Positions 35,706-44,115 of a DNA stretch of 64,000 nucleotides are shown here, in pieces. Source of the DNA: Akkermansiaceae bacterium (GTDB lineage: Bacteria > Verrucomicrobiota > Verrucomicrobiia > Verrucomicrobiales > Akkermansiaceae); assembly GCA_019634595.1 (NCBI GenBank), contig JAHCBC010000007.1, positions 1-64,000 on the forward strand, written 5' to 3'. The position numbers were made by a program, and so were the translations under genes. Under the pieces are notes generated by a model. That model did no database searches. It was not told the DNA's origin and saw only the letters and a program-made list of their open reading frames with translations. Each line of letters opens with the position of its first letter. The stretch's first letter is position 1.

Positions 35706-36467
35706 ATGATGATTATCGAGGAGTCGGTGAAGCTGCCCGCCCAGTTCCGCGTGGAGGAGGAACTGAGGGAGCAACTGAGCGGCAGGCCCGGGCACCAGCG
35801 CTGTCTGGAGGGCCGCGGCGAGCTGCTGCTGATCGTCCACGAGGTGCCGAAGCCCCGTGTCCCGGAACGCACCGGCCTCTATTTCTGGAAGAACCGTGAC
35901 GGCCGCTGGCATCAGGCGGCAGGTCCGGGCCTCAGTGGCCTGGGTGAGTTGCTGGACCGTTATTCAAAAGCCATCGATGGACACGGGGAAGTGGTCGATG
36001 AGGCGGACACGGCGGCTGAAATTTTCACGATCCTGCGGCATTCCGGACCACTTGCACGATCCACGCGGAACCTGGTCCAGGCGCTGGAGCAGACGCTGGC
36101 GATGGACCCGGACGACCGGGAGATCCGCGGCTTCCGCGACCGGGCGCGAGAGATCGAACGCGCGGCGGACCTCCTCAACAACGACGCGCGGGTGACCCTC
36201 CAGTTCTGGCAGGCGGAACGCTCCGAGCAACAGGCCCGCTCCGCCGCCCGCCTCGGACGGATCGCCTACCGGCTCAACCTGCTGGCGGGATTCTTCCTGC
36301 CACTGGTGGCGCTGGGCGGTCTGTTCGGCATGAACATGGATCGCTGGGGTGGCATGTTCTGGGTGGTGGTATTCCTCGGCCTGATGATCGGCGGGTTGCT
36401 GCTGTGGGCCGTTGGCCGGAACACCGGCAAGGACGCGGATTTCGAGGATGAAGAAGGCTCTCCCTGA
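35706..36467 (+). CDS. CorA-like divalent cation transporter family protein
   Basis: A 253-residue protein shorter than CorA (about 316). A long helical region with the DRYSKAIDGHGEVVDEADT and NNDARVTLQFWQAER segments leads to two closing membrane helices (about 187-207 and 217-236). Between them GGLFGMNMD carries the GMN signature of the CorA pore. The N-terminal domain looks reduced. The ATG at 35706 is one of two adjacent ATGs. It ends 10 bases before the convergent aroB gene. Probably moves Mg2+ or a similar ion; the substrate is not certain. Confidence 0.78.
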   Translation: MMIIEESVKLPAQFRVEEELREQLSGRPGHQRCLEGRGELLLIVHEVPKPRVPERTGLYFWKNRDGRWHQAAGPGLSGLGELLDRYSKAIDGHGEVVDEADTAAEIFTILRHSGPLARSTRNLVQALEQTLAMDPDDREIRGFRDRAREIERAADLLNNDARVTLQFWQAERSEQQARSAARLGRIAYRLNLLAGFFLPLVALGGLFGMNMDRWGGMFWVVVFLGLMIGGLLLWAVGRNTGKDADFEDEEGSP

Positions 36468-36477
36468 TGATCCCTTT

Positions 36478-37560
36478 TTATGACCGCAGGTGTTCGATCG
36501 CCTCACGCAGATCCTCCGCGGTGATTTCCCGGCTGACGAAGGCATTGCCCGGGGAGTCGATCAGCACGTAGCGGATCTGGCCGGAGGAGAATTTCTTGTC
36601 CTTGGAAAGCCGGTCCATGACCGTGTCCGTGGTGATCCGGTCCGGCAGGATGACGGGAAGATGGAACCGCTCCAGCAGGCCGATGATGGCGCGGGCATCT
36701 TCCGGAGGAAGGCCGGCTTTCTTTTCGGAAAGGAAAATGGCGGCGCGCAGGCCCAGTGAGATCGCCTCGCCATGGAGCATCTCTCCATACGGAACGGATG
36801 CCTCGATGCCGTGGCCGATGGTGTGGCCCAGGTTGAGCAGGGCGCGGATGTCCTTCGTCTCATACTCATCCTCCTCCACAACCCGGGCCTTGATGCCGAT
36901 GTTGCGGGCGATGAGATCCGCCGGGACGTCCCGGCTTTCCGGATTGAGCGCGGCCAGTTCACCGACCATCCGCACATCCCGGATGGCGGCATGCTTGATC
37001 GCCTCCGCGAAGCCTTCGTGGAACTCCCGGGCGGGCAGGGTGCGGAGGGTATGTGGATCCACCAGCACGCGCTTTGGCTGGTGGAAGGCCCCCAACAGAT
37101 TCTTCCCTTCCTCCACGTTGACGCCGGTTTTCCCTCCCACGGAGGAATCGACCTGGGCGAGCAGGGTGGTGGGCACCTGGATGAAGGGGATGCCACGGTA
37201 AAAGATGGCTGCGACAAATCCGGCGAGGTCTCCCACCACGCCACCGCCGAGGGCCACGAGGAGGGATTTGCGGTCGTGGTTTTCCCGGATCATCCCGCGG
37301 CAGACCTCTTCCGCCTGGGTCATCGATTTCGATGACTCTCCGGCGGGAACGACATGGAGGGTGGCCTGGAAACCAGCCTCAGCCAGCGAGGCGAGGAGGG
37401 CCTCCGAGTGGAACTTCACGACGTTGCTGTCCGTGACGACGGCCACCCGGCAGGGCTTGACGTCCGCTTCAAGGATGGCCTGGCCCGCCCGCTGGAGCAG
37501 GCCGGGTTCGACAACCACATCGTAGGAACGGTCGGACAGATTGACTCGCACGGAAGGCAT
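36478..37560 (-). CDS. aroB: 3-Dehydroquinate synthase
   Basis: A 360-residue enzyme of the shikimate pathway that turns DAHP into 3-dehydroquinate. The NAD-binding start includes VVTDSNVVKFHS, and the core motif GGGVVGDLAGFVAAIFYRGI is clear, followed by QVPTTLLAQVDSSVGGKTGVN. Later NLGHTIGHGIEASVPYGEMLHGEAI carries metal-binding His residues. The ATG at 37560 (MPSVRVNLSDRSYDV) is preferred; the frame runs 48 bases further upstream into a repeat. It stands alone, convergent with the CorA-like gene. Confidence 0.97.
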   Translation of the reverse strand: MPSVRVNLSDRSYDVVVEPGLLQRAGQAILEADVKPCRVAVVTDSNVVKFHSEALLASLAEAGFQATLHVVPAGESSKSMTQAEEVCRGMIRENHDRKSLLVALGGGVVGDLAGFVAAIFYRGIPFIQVPTTLLAQVDSSVGGKTGVNVEEGKNLLGAFHQPKRVLVDPHTLRTLPAREFHEGFAEAIKHAAIRDVRMVGELAALNPESRDVPADLIARNIGIKARVVEEDEYETKDIRALLNLGHTIGHGIEASVPYGEMLHGEAISLGLRAAIFLSEKKAGLPPEDARAIIGLLERFHLPVILPDRITTDTVMDRLSKDKKFSSGQIRYVLIDSPGNAFVSREITAEDLREAIEHLRS

Positions 37561-37585
37561 GCGCGGAGGATTGGCGAGGATCGGC

Positions 37586-37623
37586 AATTTCCAAACCCAA
37601 AATTCCAAATTCCCAATTCAAAC
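37586..37623. repeat. AATTCCAAA-type short tandem repeat
   Basis: A run of AT-rich units reading AATTTCCAAA, AAATTCCAAA and TTCCCAATTC lies between aroB and the cupin gene. It is a short degenerate tandem tract of a kind I know as recurring intergenic filler in Verrucomicrobiota. No secondary structure is obvious. Confidence 0.5.
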
Positions 37624-37643
37624 CGGCTGTGATGGGTTGGCGC

Positions 37644-37997
37644 ATGGAGATCCGCAAATACGACGAACAGGTGCCGTTCACGACCAAGGACGGTTCGACG
37701 ATCCGCAGCCTGCTGGACCGTGCGAACGCACCCGTGGCCAACCAGAGCCTGGCGGAAGCGACGCTGCCTCCGGGAGGGGCGACCGAGCGGCACTATCATG
37801 GCGTGAGCGAGGAGTTCTATTACATCCTCGAAGGGACCGGGCTGATGGAAATCGACGGAGAGGAACGCAAGGTGGCCCCGGGTGACGCCATCCTGATCCC
37901 GGCAAAGGCCTGGCACCAGATCACCGCGGAAGGCGCGATGCGCTTCCTCTGCTGCTGCGCGCCGCCCTACGCGCATGAGGACACATTCTTTGCCTGA
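37644..37997 (+). CDS. Cupin-domain protein
   Basis: A 117-residue single-domain cupin. Motif 1 is GGATERHYHGVSEEFYYILEGTG, with the metal-binding His and Glu residues, and motif 2 is PGDAILIPAKAWHQI. It probably binds a metal; the reaction is unknown. ATGs at 37632 and 37644 are both possible. It is divergent from aroB and ends just before a strong terminator. Confidence 0.85.
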   Translation: MEIRKYDEQVPFTTKDGSTIRSLLDRANAPVANQSLAEATLPPGGATERHYHGVSEEFYYILEGTGLMEIDGEERKVAPGDAILIPAKAWHQITAEGAMRFLCCCAPPYAHEDTFFA

Positions 37998-38007
37998 GGA
38001 CAAAAAA

Positions 38008-38033
38008 GAGCCGGGGCTGGATGGCCCCGGCTC
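38008..38033. terminator. Strong bidirectional terminator
   Basis: GAGCCGGGGC at 38008-38017 pairs perfectly with GCCCCGGCTC at 38024-38033 around a six-base loop. An A-run precedes it on the plus strand, so it gives a T-run on the minus strand, and CTTTCCTT follows it on the plus strand. It lies between the convergent cupin and DUF1080 genes. Confidence 0.88.
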
Positions 38034-38051
38034 CTTTCCTTGATGGGAAAA

Positions 38052-38741
38052 TCAGAGTTCCTTCACTCGCAGGGAGCGGAAGGAGACCACGTCACCGTGG
38101 TCCTGGAAGACGAGGTGGCCCTTGGCCTCCTTGTTGAACTTCTCCCACTTGGCGAACTTGGACTTGGCAAGCAACTCCTTCCACTCATCCGTGGAGGTGT
38201 CCACATCGGCGGTGACATTGCCATTGATGGTGAGGGTGATCTTGGTGCCGTCCACCTTGATGCTGCCTTCGTTCCATTCGCCGGCCGGCTTGGAAACCTC
38301 AGGCTTCACCGGGACGATGTCGTAGAAGGCACCGGCCAGGTTGCCGCGCTTGATCTCATGCTGGTAGGCGGTCTTGGAGAGGGAATCCAGCACCTGGTAC
38401 TCCGGGCCGGTTTCGTAGGGGGCTTTGCCAGCCTCGCTGGAGCGCCACATGATGCCGGAGTTGCCTTCCGGGGCGATCTTGAACTCGAATCGGAACTCGA
38501 AGTTCGCGTACTGCTCCTTGGTGAGCAGGTCGCCGCCGCCCTTTTCGGTGAGGGTGATGGCACCGTCCTTGACGATCCACTTGGCGTTGACGTCTTCCTT
38601 CTTGAAGTTGCGGAAGCCGTCGAGGGACTTGCCGTCGAAGATGAGCTTGAAGCCGTCCGCCTTCTCCTTGTCGGAGAGGGTATTGGGTTCGCCGGCGAAA
38701 ACGGGGAGCGCCAGGGCGCTGAGCAGGATGATGGATTTCAT
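38052..38741 (-). CDS. DUF1080 (3-keto-disaccharide hydrolase-like) exported protein
   Basis: A 229-residue protein with a signal peptide (MKSIILLSALALPVFA). GFKLIFDGKSLDGFRNF is the opening of the DUF1080 jelly-roll domain. EFKIAPEGNSGIMWRSSEAG and GPEYQVLD follow in the usual order. Members have been linked with cleavage of 3-keto sugars. Such proteins are highly duplicated in Verrucomicrobiota; another copy lies at 44116-44922. The ATG at 38741 is chosen for the signal peptide. Confidence 0.9.
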   Translation of the reverse strand: MKSIILLSALALPVFAGEPNTLSDKEKADGFKLIFDGKSLDGFRNFKKEDVNAKWIVKDGAITLTEKGGGDLLTKEQYANFEFRFEFKIAPEGNSGIMWRSSEAGKAPYETGPEYQVLDSLSKTAYQHEIKRGNLAGAFYDIVPVKPEVSKPAGEWNEGSIKVDGTKITLTINGNVTADVDTSTDEWKELLAKSKFAKWEKFNKEAKGHLVFQDHGDVVSFRSLRVKEL

Positions 38742-38830
38742 AAAAGCGATGCCCATACGAGCGGGTCCCGCTCATTGTTTCAATGAAGGATTTTCACTTG
38801 GAGATACCCGGAAGCATAGGATGATGGGGG

Positions 38831-40024
38831 ATGATTTCGTTCCGCGAGGCGCTCGGCAGGTTGTTGGAGGCGGTTCCCCGTGGCGGGACGGAGCGGGTGC
38901 GCATCGAAAACGCGGCGGGGAGGGTGCTGCGGCAGGCCATCCTGGCGGATCGGGAGTTTCCTCCGTTCGACCGCGTGATGATGGACGGTTTCGCGCTGCG
39001 GAGTGCGGAGTGGGCGACGGGGACGCGGGTTTTCAAGGTGACCGGGCAGGCGATGGCGGGAATGCCACAGGTGTCCATGGCGGAAGGCACGGCGACCTGT
39101 GTGGAGGTGATGACCGGTGCTCCATGTCCGGCGGGCGCGGACTGCGTGGTGCCGGTGGAGGAACTTGCGGGGATGGAGGAAGGCGGGGCGAGGTTCAATG
39201 ACGGAGCCGATCCCGTGGCGGGGCGGTTCATCCATGCCCGGGGAAGTGATGTGGCCGCGGGAGCGGTGGTGCTGGAAGAAGGGACGGTGCTGGGTGCCCG
39301 GGAGATCGGCGTTGCGGCATCCTGCGGAGCCGGGTGGCTGGAGGTTTCCAAGCTCCCCACCATCTCCGTGATGGCGACGGGGGATGAACTGGTGGCGGTG
39401 GATGAAACGCCGCTACCGCATCAGATCCGCCAGTCGAACGCCCACGCGCTGGCCGCCGCGCTGGGGAGGGCCGGACTTCCCGCCGCGAACGTGGGTACGG
39501 TTTGCGATGACGAGGAGGTGGCGGTGGCGGCTCTGGCGGAGTGGCTGGCCGCAGGGGATTGGCTGATCCTGACCGGCGCGGTGTCAAAGGGAGCGAGGGA
39601 TTTCGTGCCGGTGGTGCTGGGGGAACTGGGATGCACGGAACTTTTCCACGGAGTGGCCCAGCGACCGGGCAAGCCGGCGGGCTGCTGGATCGGCCCGAAA
39701 GGACAGATCGTCATGGCATTGCCGGGGAATCCCGTCTCCGCGATCACCGGGCTGCATGCGTTCGTGCTGCCTGCGTTGGCCCGGGCGTTGGGGCTTGGGG
39801 AAAGGGCGGCGCGCAAGGTGGTGCCGGTGGACTGCCGGGGGCTGGAGGGGATGACACAGCACCTGCCGGTGGTGCTGCGGGAGGACGGCAGGGCGGAGGC
39901 CGCGCCTACGGGAAACAGCGGGGATTTCATCGGCTTGCTGAAAAGCGATGGCTTTGTCACCCTGCCGCCACGCGGGGAACATGCGGGCCTGCCCGCCGCA
40001 GTGCCGTTCACCCCGTGGCTCTGA
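38831..40024 (+). CDS. moeA: Molybdopterin molybdenumtransferase MoeA
   Basis: A 397-residue enzyme that inserts molybdate into adenylated molybdopterin. FPPFDRVMMDGFALRS is the family opening. MTGAPCPAGADCVVPVEE, ISVMATGDELV and the MPT-binding part SKGARDFVPVVL, then ALPGNPVSAITGL, follow in order. It is the first gene of a six-gene molybdenum cofactor operon with the rest only a few bases or an overlap apart. It suggests a molybdoenzyme elsewhere in the genome; none is in the window. Confidence 0.96.
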   Translation: MISFREALGRLLEAVPRGGTERVRIENAAGRVLRQAILADREFPPFDRVMMDGFALRSAEWATGTRVFKVTGQAMAGMPQVSMAEGTATCVEVMTGAPCPAGADCVVPVEELAGMEEGGARFNDGADPVAGRFIHARGSDVAAGAVVLEEGTVLGAREIGVAASCGAGWLEVSKLPTISVMATGDELVAVDETPLPHQIRQSNAHALAAALGRAGLPAANVGTVCDDEEVAVAALAEWLAAGDWLILTGAVSKGARDFVPVVLGELGCTELFHGVAQRPGKPAGCWIGPKGQIVMALPGNPVSAITGLHAFVLPALARALGLGERAARKVVPVDCRGLEGMTQHLPVVLREDGRAEAAPTGNSGDFIGLLKSDGFVTLPPRGEHAGLPAAVPFTPWL

Positions 40025-40030
40025 TCACCC

Positions 40031-40516
40031 ATGGAAGACAACACATTCACACACGTCCGCGATGGCAGCCCGTCGATGGTGGACATCACGGGAAAAGTGG
40101 CGAACCGCCGGACGGCCGTCGCGGAGGCGAAGATGACGCTGGGCGCGGACATCATGGCCAAGCTGGAAGGCGGCGACCTGAAGGGACCGAAGGGGCCGGT
40201 GTTACAGACGGCGATCATCGCCGGAACCATGGCGGTGAAGAAGACGAGCGAGCTGATCCCTTTCTGCCACCCGCTGCCGGTGGAAGCCTGCGATTTCACG
40301 ATCAACCCGGAGGGTGATGGGATCTCGATCCTCTGCACCGTCACGACCACCGGGAAAACGGGCGTCGAGATGGAGGCCATCACGGGGGCCAGCGTGGCGG
40401 CGCTGACCGTCTATGACATGTGCAAGGCGCTGAACAAGGGCATCGTGATCCGCGAAACGCGGCTGATTTCCAAAACCGGCGGCAAGTCCGGCGACTACCA
40501 TTACCAGAATCCATGA
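40031..40516 (+). CDS. moaC: Cyclic pyranopterin monophosphate synthase MoaC
   Basis: A 161-residue enzyme that makes cPMP from the MoaA product. SMVDITGKVANRRTAVAEA opens the domain. KKTSELIPFCHPLPVEAC and GKTGVEMEAITGASVAALTVYDMCKAL are the conserved active-site segments, ending in KTGGKSGDY. It lies six bases after moeA, and its stop overlaps the start of mobA. Confidence 0.97.
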   Translation: MEDNTFTHVRDGSPSMVDITGKVANRRTAVAEAKMTLGADIMAKLEGGDLKGPKGPVLQTAIIAGTMAVKKTSELIPFCHPLPVEACDFTINPEGDGISILCTVTTTGKTGVEMEAITGASVAALTVYDMCKALNKGIVIRETRLISKTGGKSGDYHYQNP

Positions 40517-41106
40517 GCGGGGAGATTCGGAAGCCGCTTTGTGGACTGGTGCTGGCAGGCGGGCGGAGTTCCCGGATGGGGACTGACAAGGCATCCCTGC
40601 GGCACCCGGACGGACGCACGCTCGGCAGGCGCTGCCATGACCTGCTGGAGCAGGCGGGTTGCGCGGACCTGTATCTTTCCTTGCGGGCGGATCAGGAGAT
40701 CCCGGACGGTTTCGCTGACAAGGCGGCAGAAGTGCTTAGGGACGCAGACGGCAGTTCCGGCCCCGTTTCCGGCATCCTGGCGGCGATGAACTCGCGTCCG
40801 GAGGCGGACTGGCTGGTGGTGGCATGTGACCTGCCACGGCTGGACCTTCCCACGCTGGAGCATCTGCTGTCATCCCGGCGGGAAGGGGAACTGTTCCTCG
40901 CCTACCGGAGTGAGTTCGACTCTCTGCCGGAGCCGCTCTGCACCTTCTACTCCAGCGAGGCACGGGAGGTGGTGATGAAGGCGGAACTTTTCTGCCCGAG
41001 AAAGATCCTCATCCGCAACGGATGCCGCCTGCTGGAGCCGATGACCGGCGGAGCGCTGGACAATGCGAACACACCGGAGGATTGGAAGGCCGCTACGGGA
41101 TCATGA
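40513..41106 (+). CDS. mobA: Molybdenum cofactor guanylyltransferase-like protein
   Basis: A 197-residue nucleotidyltransferase. LVLAGGRSSRMGTDKASL is the GTP-binding motif, and VACDLPRLDLPTLEHL holds the metal-binding Asp. The C-terminus ends in NANTPEDW, as in the family. MobA joins GMP to the cofactor; the alternative is an MoaE-like or CTP-specific relative (MocA), which this sequence does not exclude. The ATG at 40513 overlaps the moaC stop, and its own stop overlaps the moaD start. Confidence 0.88.
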   Translation: MSGEIRKPLCGLVLAGGRSSRMGTDKASLRHPDGRTLGRRCHDLLEQAGCADLYLSLRADQEIPDGFADKAAEVLRDADGSSGPVSGILAAMNSRPEADWLVVACDLPRLDLPTLEHLLSSRREGELFLAYRSEFDSLPEPLCTFYSSEAREVVMKAELFCPRKILIRNGCRLLEPMTGGALDNANTPEDWKAATGS

Positions 41107-41345
41107 GGACGTTCAAAGTGCTTTATTTCGGCCTGCTGGCGGAGCGGAGGGGGGTGGCGGAGGAGCGGGTGGACTCGGCGGCATCCACGGCGGCGGAACT
41201 TTACGCGGAGCTGGATGCCCGGCATGGACTGGGGCTTTCCACCACGCATTTCCGGGCGGCGGTGAACGATGAATTCGCCGCATGGGACGGGGAAATCAAA
41301 AGCGGGGATGTAGTGGCGTTTTTGCCTCCCATGTCCGGTGGTTGA
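41103..41345 (+). CDS. moaD: Molybdopterin synthase sulfur-carrier subunit MoaD
   Basis: An 80-residue ubiquitin-like protein. The opening MRTFKVLYFGLLAERRG, the FRAAVNDEFA strand, DVVAFLPPMSGG and the terminal Gly-Gly that carries the thiocarboxylate are all present. It starts within the last codons of mobA (ATGA overlap) and lies 19 bases before the moaE-MOSC gene. Confidence 0.93.
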   Translation: MRTFKVLYFGLLAERRGVAEERVDSAASTAAELYAELDARHGLGLSTTHFRAAVNDEFAAWDGEIKSGDVVAFLPPMSGG

Positions 41346-41364
41346 GGGGTAGGCTCCACAAGTC

Positions 41365-42333
41365 ATGAACGACGATATGCCGATCCGGTTCTCGCTCGCG
41401 GGTGGGGGCTTCGATGCCAACCTCCTGGCGGATGAGTTGACGGATCATCGGGCCGGAGCGCGAGTCATGTTCGACGGTCGCGTCAGGAATCACAACGAAG
41501 GTTCCGAGGTGGCGTGTCTGGAGTATCAGGCCTATCCAGCCATGGCGCTCAAGGTGGGGCAGGCCATCATCGAGGATGAGGCGGCGAAGCACGGACTGCT
41601 GCGGGTGAGGGCGGTCCACCGGACGGGGGCGCTGGAGATCGGTGAATCCGCGGTATGGGTGGGTGTGGCATCAGCCCATCGTGCGGCCGCGTTCGATGGC
41701 GCGCGGGCGATCATGGAGCGGCTGAAATACGAGCTACCGGTGTGGAAGAAGGAGACCTATCTGGATGGCCGCATCGACTGGGTGGGACCGGACAACAAAT
41801 CGGCGGAAACCGGCATGGAGAAAGCCGGGGAGGTCGCGGAATGGGACGGACGGATCCGGACGATCTACATTTCCGATGGCCATGATTTCCGCGGGCGTCA
41901 TGGACTGGGCAGGCAGGACCATGGCATCCGGGCGGTGGATGCCGTCCTGTGCGTGGCGGGCATGGGGCTGAAGGGGGACCGCTATTTCGGGATGAAAGAG
42001 GACTACAAGGGACAGATCACCTTTTTCGATGCGCGGATGGTGGAGGCCGTCCGCGGACGGTTCGGGCTTCCGGATCTGGAGGCCGGGATTTTCCGCAGGA
42101 ATGTGATCGTGGAGGGAGTGGATCTTTCCGCGTGGGTGGGCAGGAAATTCAGATTCCAGGGGGTGGAGTTCGAGGGCAGTGAGGAGTGCAAGCCGTGCTA
42201 CTGGATGGATGAGGCGGTCGCTCCCGGAGTGGAGGATTTCCTCAAGCCGAACTGCGGTGGCGGACTGCGGGCGAGGATCCTGTCGGATGGCATGCTGAAA
42301 GTGGATGCGCCCGGGTTTCCGACGTCATCATGA
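41365..42333 (+). CDS. MoaE (molybdopterin synthase) fused to a MOSC domain
   Basis: A 322-residue two-domain protein. Residues about 1-150 are MoaE: ARVMFDGRVRNHNEGSEV, VAVRAVHRTGALEIG-like segments, and AIMERLKYELPVWKKETY with the catalytic lysines. Residues about 160-315 are a MOSC domain: GMGLKGDRYFG, FFDARMVEAVR, RNVIVEGVDL and ECKPCYWMDE with the paired cysteines of the family. MoaE adds sulfur to cPMP with MoaD; the MOSC domain may handle sulfur or cofactor delivery. Fusions of MOSC with cofactor genes are known in other arrangements. Confidence 0.92.
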   Translation: MNDDMPIRFSLAGGGFDANLLADELTDHRAGARVMFDGRVRNHNEGSEVACLEYQAYPAMALKVGQAIIEDEAAKHGLLRVRAVHRTGALEIGESAVWVGVASAHRAAAFDGARAIMERLKYELPVWKKETYLDGRIDWVGPDNKSAETGMEKAGEVAEWDGRIRTIYISDGHDFRGRHGLGRQDHGIRAVDAVLCVAGMGLKGDRYFGMKEDYKGQITFFDARMVEAVRGRFGLPDLEAGIFRRNVIVEGVDLSAWVGRKFRFQGVEFEGSEECKPCYWMDEAVAPGVEDFLKPNCGGGLRARILSDGMLKVDAPGFPTSS

Positions 42334-42421
42334 ATCCGATGACACACGGTGCGCCGAAAGGTTCATGGGCGGGGGCGTTTGGCCGGTTGCCCTGACGACC
42401 ATTTCGCCCTAGGATCCCCGC

Positions 42422-43429
42422 ATGGACTTGCAGCCGGTGACGGACCGTATGGGCCGGGGATTGCGGGATCTCCGGATCTCCGTGACGGATCGTTGCAATT
42501 TCCGCTGTCGCTACTGCATGCCGGCGGAAATTTTCGGTCCGGGCTACGCCTTTCTGCCGAAGGGTGAGCTGCTCAGCTTTGAGGAAATGGAGCGGCTGGT
42601 GCGGGTGCTGGTGCCGCTGGGGGTGGAGAAGATCCGCCTCACCGGCGGCGAGCCGTTGTTGCGCCGGGGGCTGGAGGATCTCGTCGCCATGCTGGCGTCC
42701 ATCCGGGGGATACGGGACATCGCGATGACCACGAATGGCATCCTGCTGGGGCATCATGCGGAGGCGCTGGCACTGGCTGGCCTGAATCGGGTGACGGTGA
42801 GCATGGATGCGCTCGACGGGGATATTTTCGCACGGATGAATGGCACGGGGGCGAAGGTGGAGCGCGTGCTTTCCGGGATTTCCGCGGCGCAGGTTTTCGG
42901 CCTGCCGGTGAAGGTGAACGCCGTCATCCAACGCGGGGTGAACGAAAGCCAGATCCTCCCGTTGGCGCGCTGGGCGAAGGATGCGGCGGTGGATCTCCGG
43001 TTCATCGAATACATGGATGTGGGCGAGACCAACGGCTGGCGGATGGACCAGGTGGTGTCCGGGGAAGAGATCCTGCAGATCCTGGGGCAAGAGTTCACGC
43101 TGGAGCCACGGCAGGCCGCCTATCGCGGGGAGGTCGCGGTGCATTGGCGGCACGCGGATGATGGCAGGGAGATCGGACTGATCCGCTCCGTGAGCAAGCC
43201 GTTCTGCCAGGACTGCCAGCGCCTGCGTGTTTCCGCGGACGGGAAAATTTTCACCTGCCTCTTCGCGGCGGATGGTTTCGATCTGAAAGGCGTGCTGCGT
43301 GGCGGTTTGCCGGATGATGCGCTGCGCGAAACCGTGCGCAATGTGTGGCAGGGCCGCACCGACCGATACTCCGAAGAACGTGGTTCGGTGGCGAAGCCGA
43401 AGGCGGAGATGAGTTATCTGGGTGGGTGA
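42422..43429 (+). CDS. moaA: GTP 3',8-cyclase MoaA
   Basis: A 335-residue radical SAM enzyme that starts molybdopterin synthesis. The first cluster is CNFRCRYCMP with SVTDR before it. RLTGGEPLLRRGLEDLV is the SAM-binding segment, and the C-terminal second cluster sits in KPFCQDCQRLRVSADGKIFTCLF, so three Cys are visible. It ends with LFAADGFDLKGVLR. The usual C-terminal GG motif is present as YLGG. It lies 88 bases after the moaE fusion; its end overlaps the convergent membrane gene by 16 bases. Confidence 0.96.
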   Translation: MDLQPVTDRMGRGLRDLRISVTDRCNFRCRYCMPAEIFGPGYAFLPKGELLSFEEMERLVRVLVPLGVEKIRLTGGEPLLRRGLEDLVAMLASIRGIRDIAMTTNGILLGHHAEALALAGLNRVTVSMDALDGDIFARMNGTGAKVERVLSGISAAQVFGLPVKVNAVIQRGVNESQILPLARWAKDAAVDLRFIEYMDVGETNGWRMDQVVSGEEILQILGQEFTLEPRQAAYRGEVAVHWRHADDGREIGLIRSVSKPFCQDCQRLRVSADGKIFTCLFAADGFDLKGVLRGGLPDDALRETVRNVWQGRTDRYSEERGSVAKPKAEMSYLGG

Positions 43430-43914
43430 ATTTCCTCGCGGCGATCCGCGGGACCTTGGTTCAAGCCGATGAACAGGGCCAGGGACATGCCGTAGGCAAA
43501 GCCCATCAACAGGATCTTTCCTACGGATGTCGCTGTCACGGCGAGCGGACCCGGCAACGTGAGTCCGGATGCCGCGATCCTGATGAAGAGCAGCAGGAGC
43601 ACCACCGCCACCACACCGGATATGCCCCCAATCATAGTGGTCGGGAACAGGTGGCGATCATACCTACGGGAAATGGCCCTGATCCCTGCCAGAAAGGGCG
43701 CGGAAAGCAGGACCAGGAGCGGCAGCGCCAGCAGGAGGCTCCCGGCGAAAACACCCATCGTCCAGACAAAGGCGGTTTCTTCGGGCAGGTCGCCGTGGAA
43801 GATGAGGGCGGTGAGCAGCGAACCGAGAAAGGCCCCCATGGAGACTGACTGCCACAGCATCTTCACCGTGCGGAGGATCGTATCTGGCTTCGGGTCTGTG
43901 ATGCGGGACGGCAT
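43414..43914 (-). CDS. Membrane protein of unknown function
   Basis: A 166-residue protein with about four membrane segments (near 24-44, 49-71, 89-110 and 125-146). No family is recognised. The ATG at 43914 is preferred because the longer frame up to 44061 runs into a long inverted repeat. The 3' end overlaps moaA by 16 bases. Confidence 0.6.
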   Translation of the reverse strand: MPSRITDPKPDTILRTVKMLWQSVSMGAFLGSLLTALIFHGDLPEETAFVWTMGVFAGSLLLALPLLVLLSAPFLAGIRAISRRYDRHLFPTTMIGGISGVVAVVLLLLFIRIAASGLTLPGPLAVTATSVGKILLMGFAYGMSLALFIGLNQGPADRREEIHPPR

Positions 43915-43966
43915 GTGTCGTGTTGATAGCGGATGTGTCGTGCGTGGCAAGGTTTGGAGGAGGATC

Positions 43967-44043
43967 ACTGGGACCGCGGAATTCATTCCGCCCCGGAGAA
44001 TCCAGCCAGCAAAACCAAGCGGAATGAATTCCTCGGTCCCAGT
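43967..44043. repeat. 24-bp inverted repeat with GGAATGAATTCC core
   Basis: The arms 43967-43990 and 44020-44043 match in 23 of 24 bases when one is reversed (ACTGGGACCG, then GGAATTCATTCCG). The loop is 29 bases. It lies between the divergent membrane and DUF1080 genes. It is similar in design to the other palindromic elements in this window but not in sequence. Confidence 0.85.
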
Positions 44044-44115
44044 TCCTGGCTGCCGCGCCAAAGCATTCCGGCTTGGCTTCCTGCGGGAAGCGGCAGAGCT
44101 TCATCACCATACGCC

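Noticed and set aside
42334-42421. Molybdenum cofactor riboswitch upstream of moaA or moeA
   Set aside because: The 88-base gap before moaA and the gap before moeA are too short and show no matching folded core.
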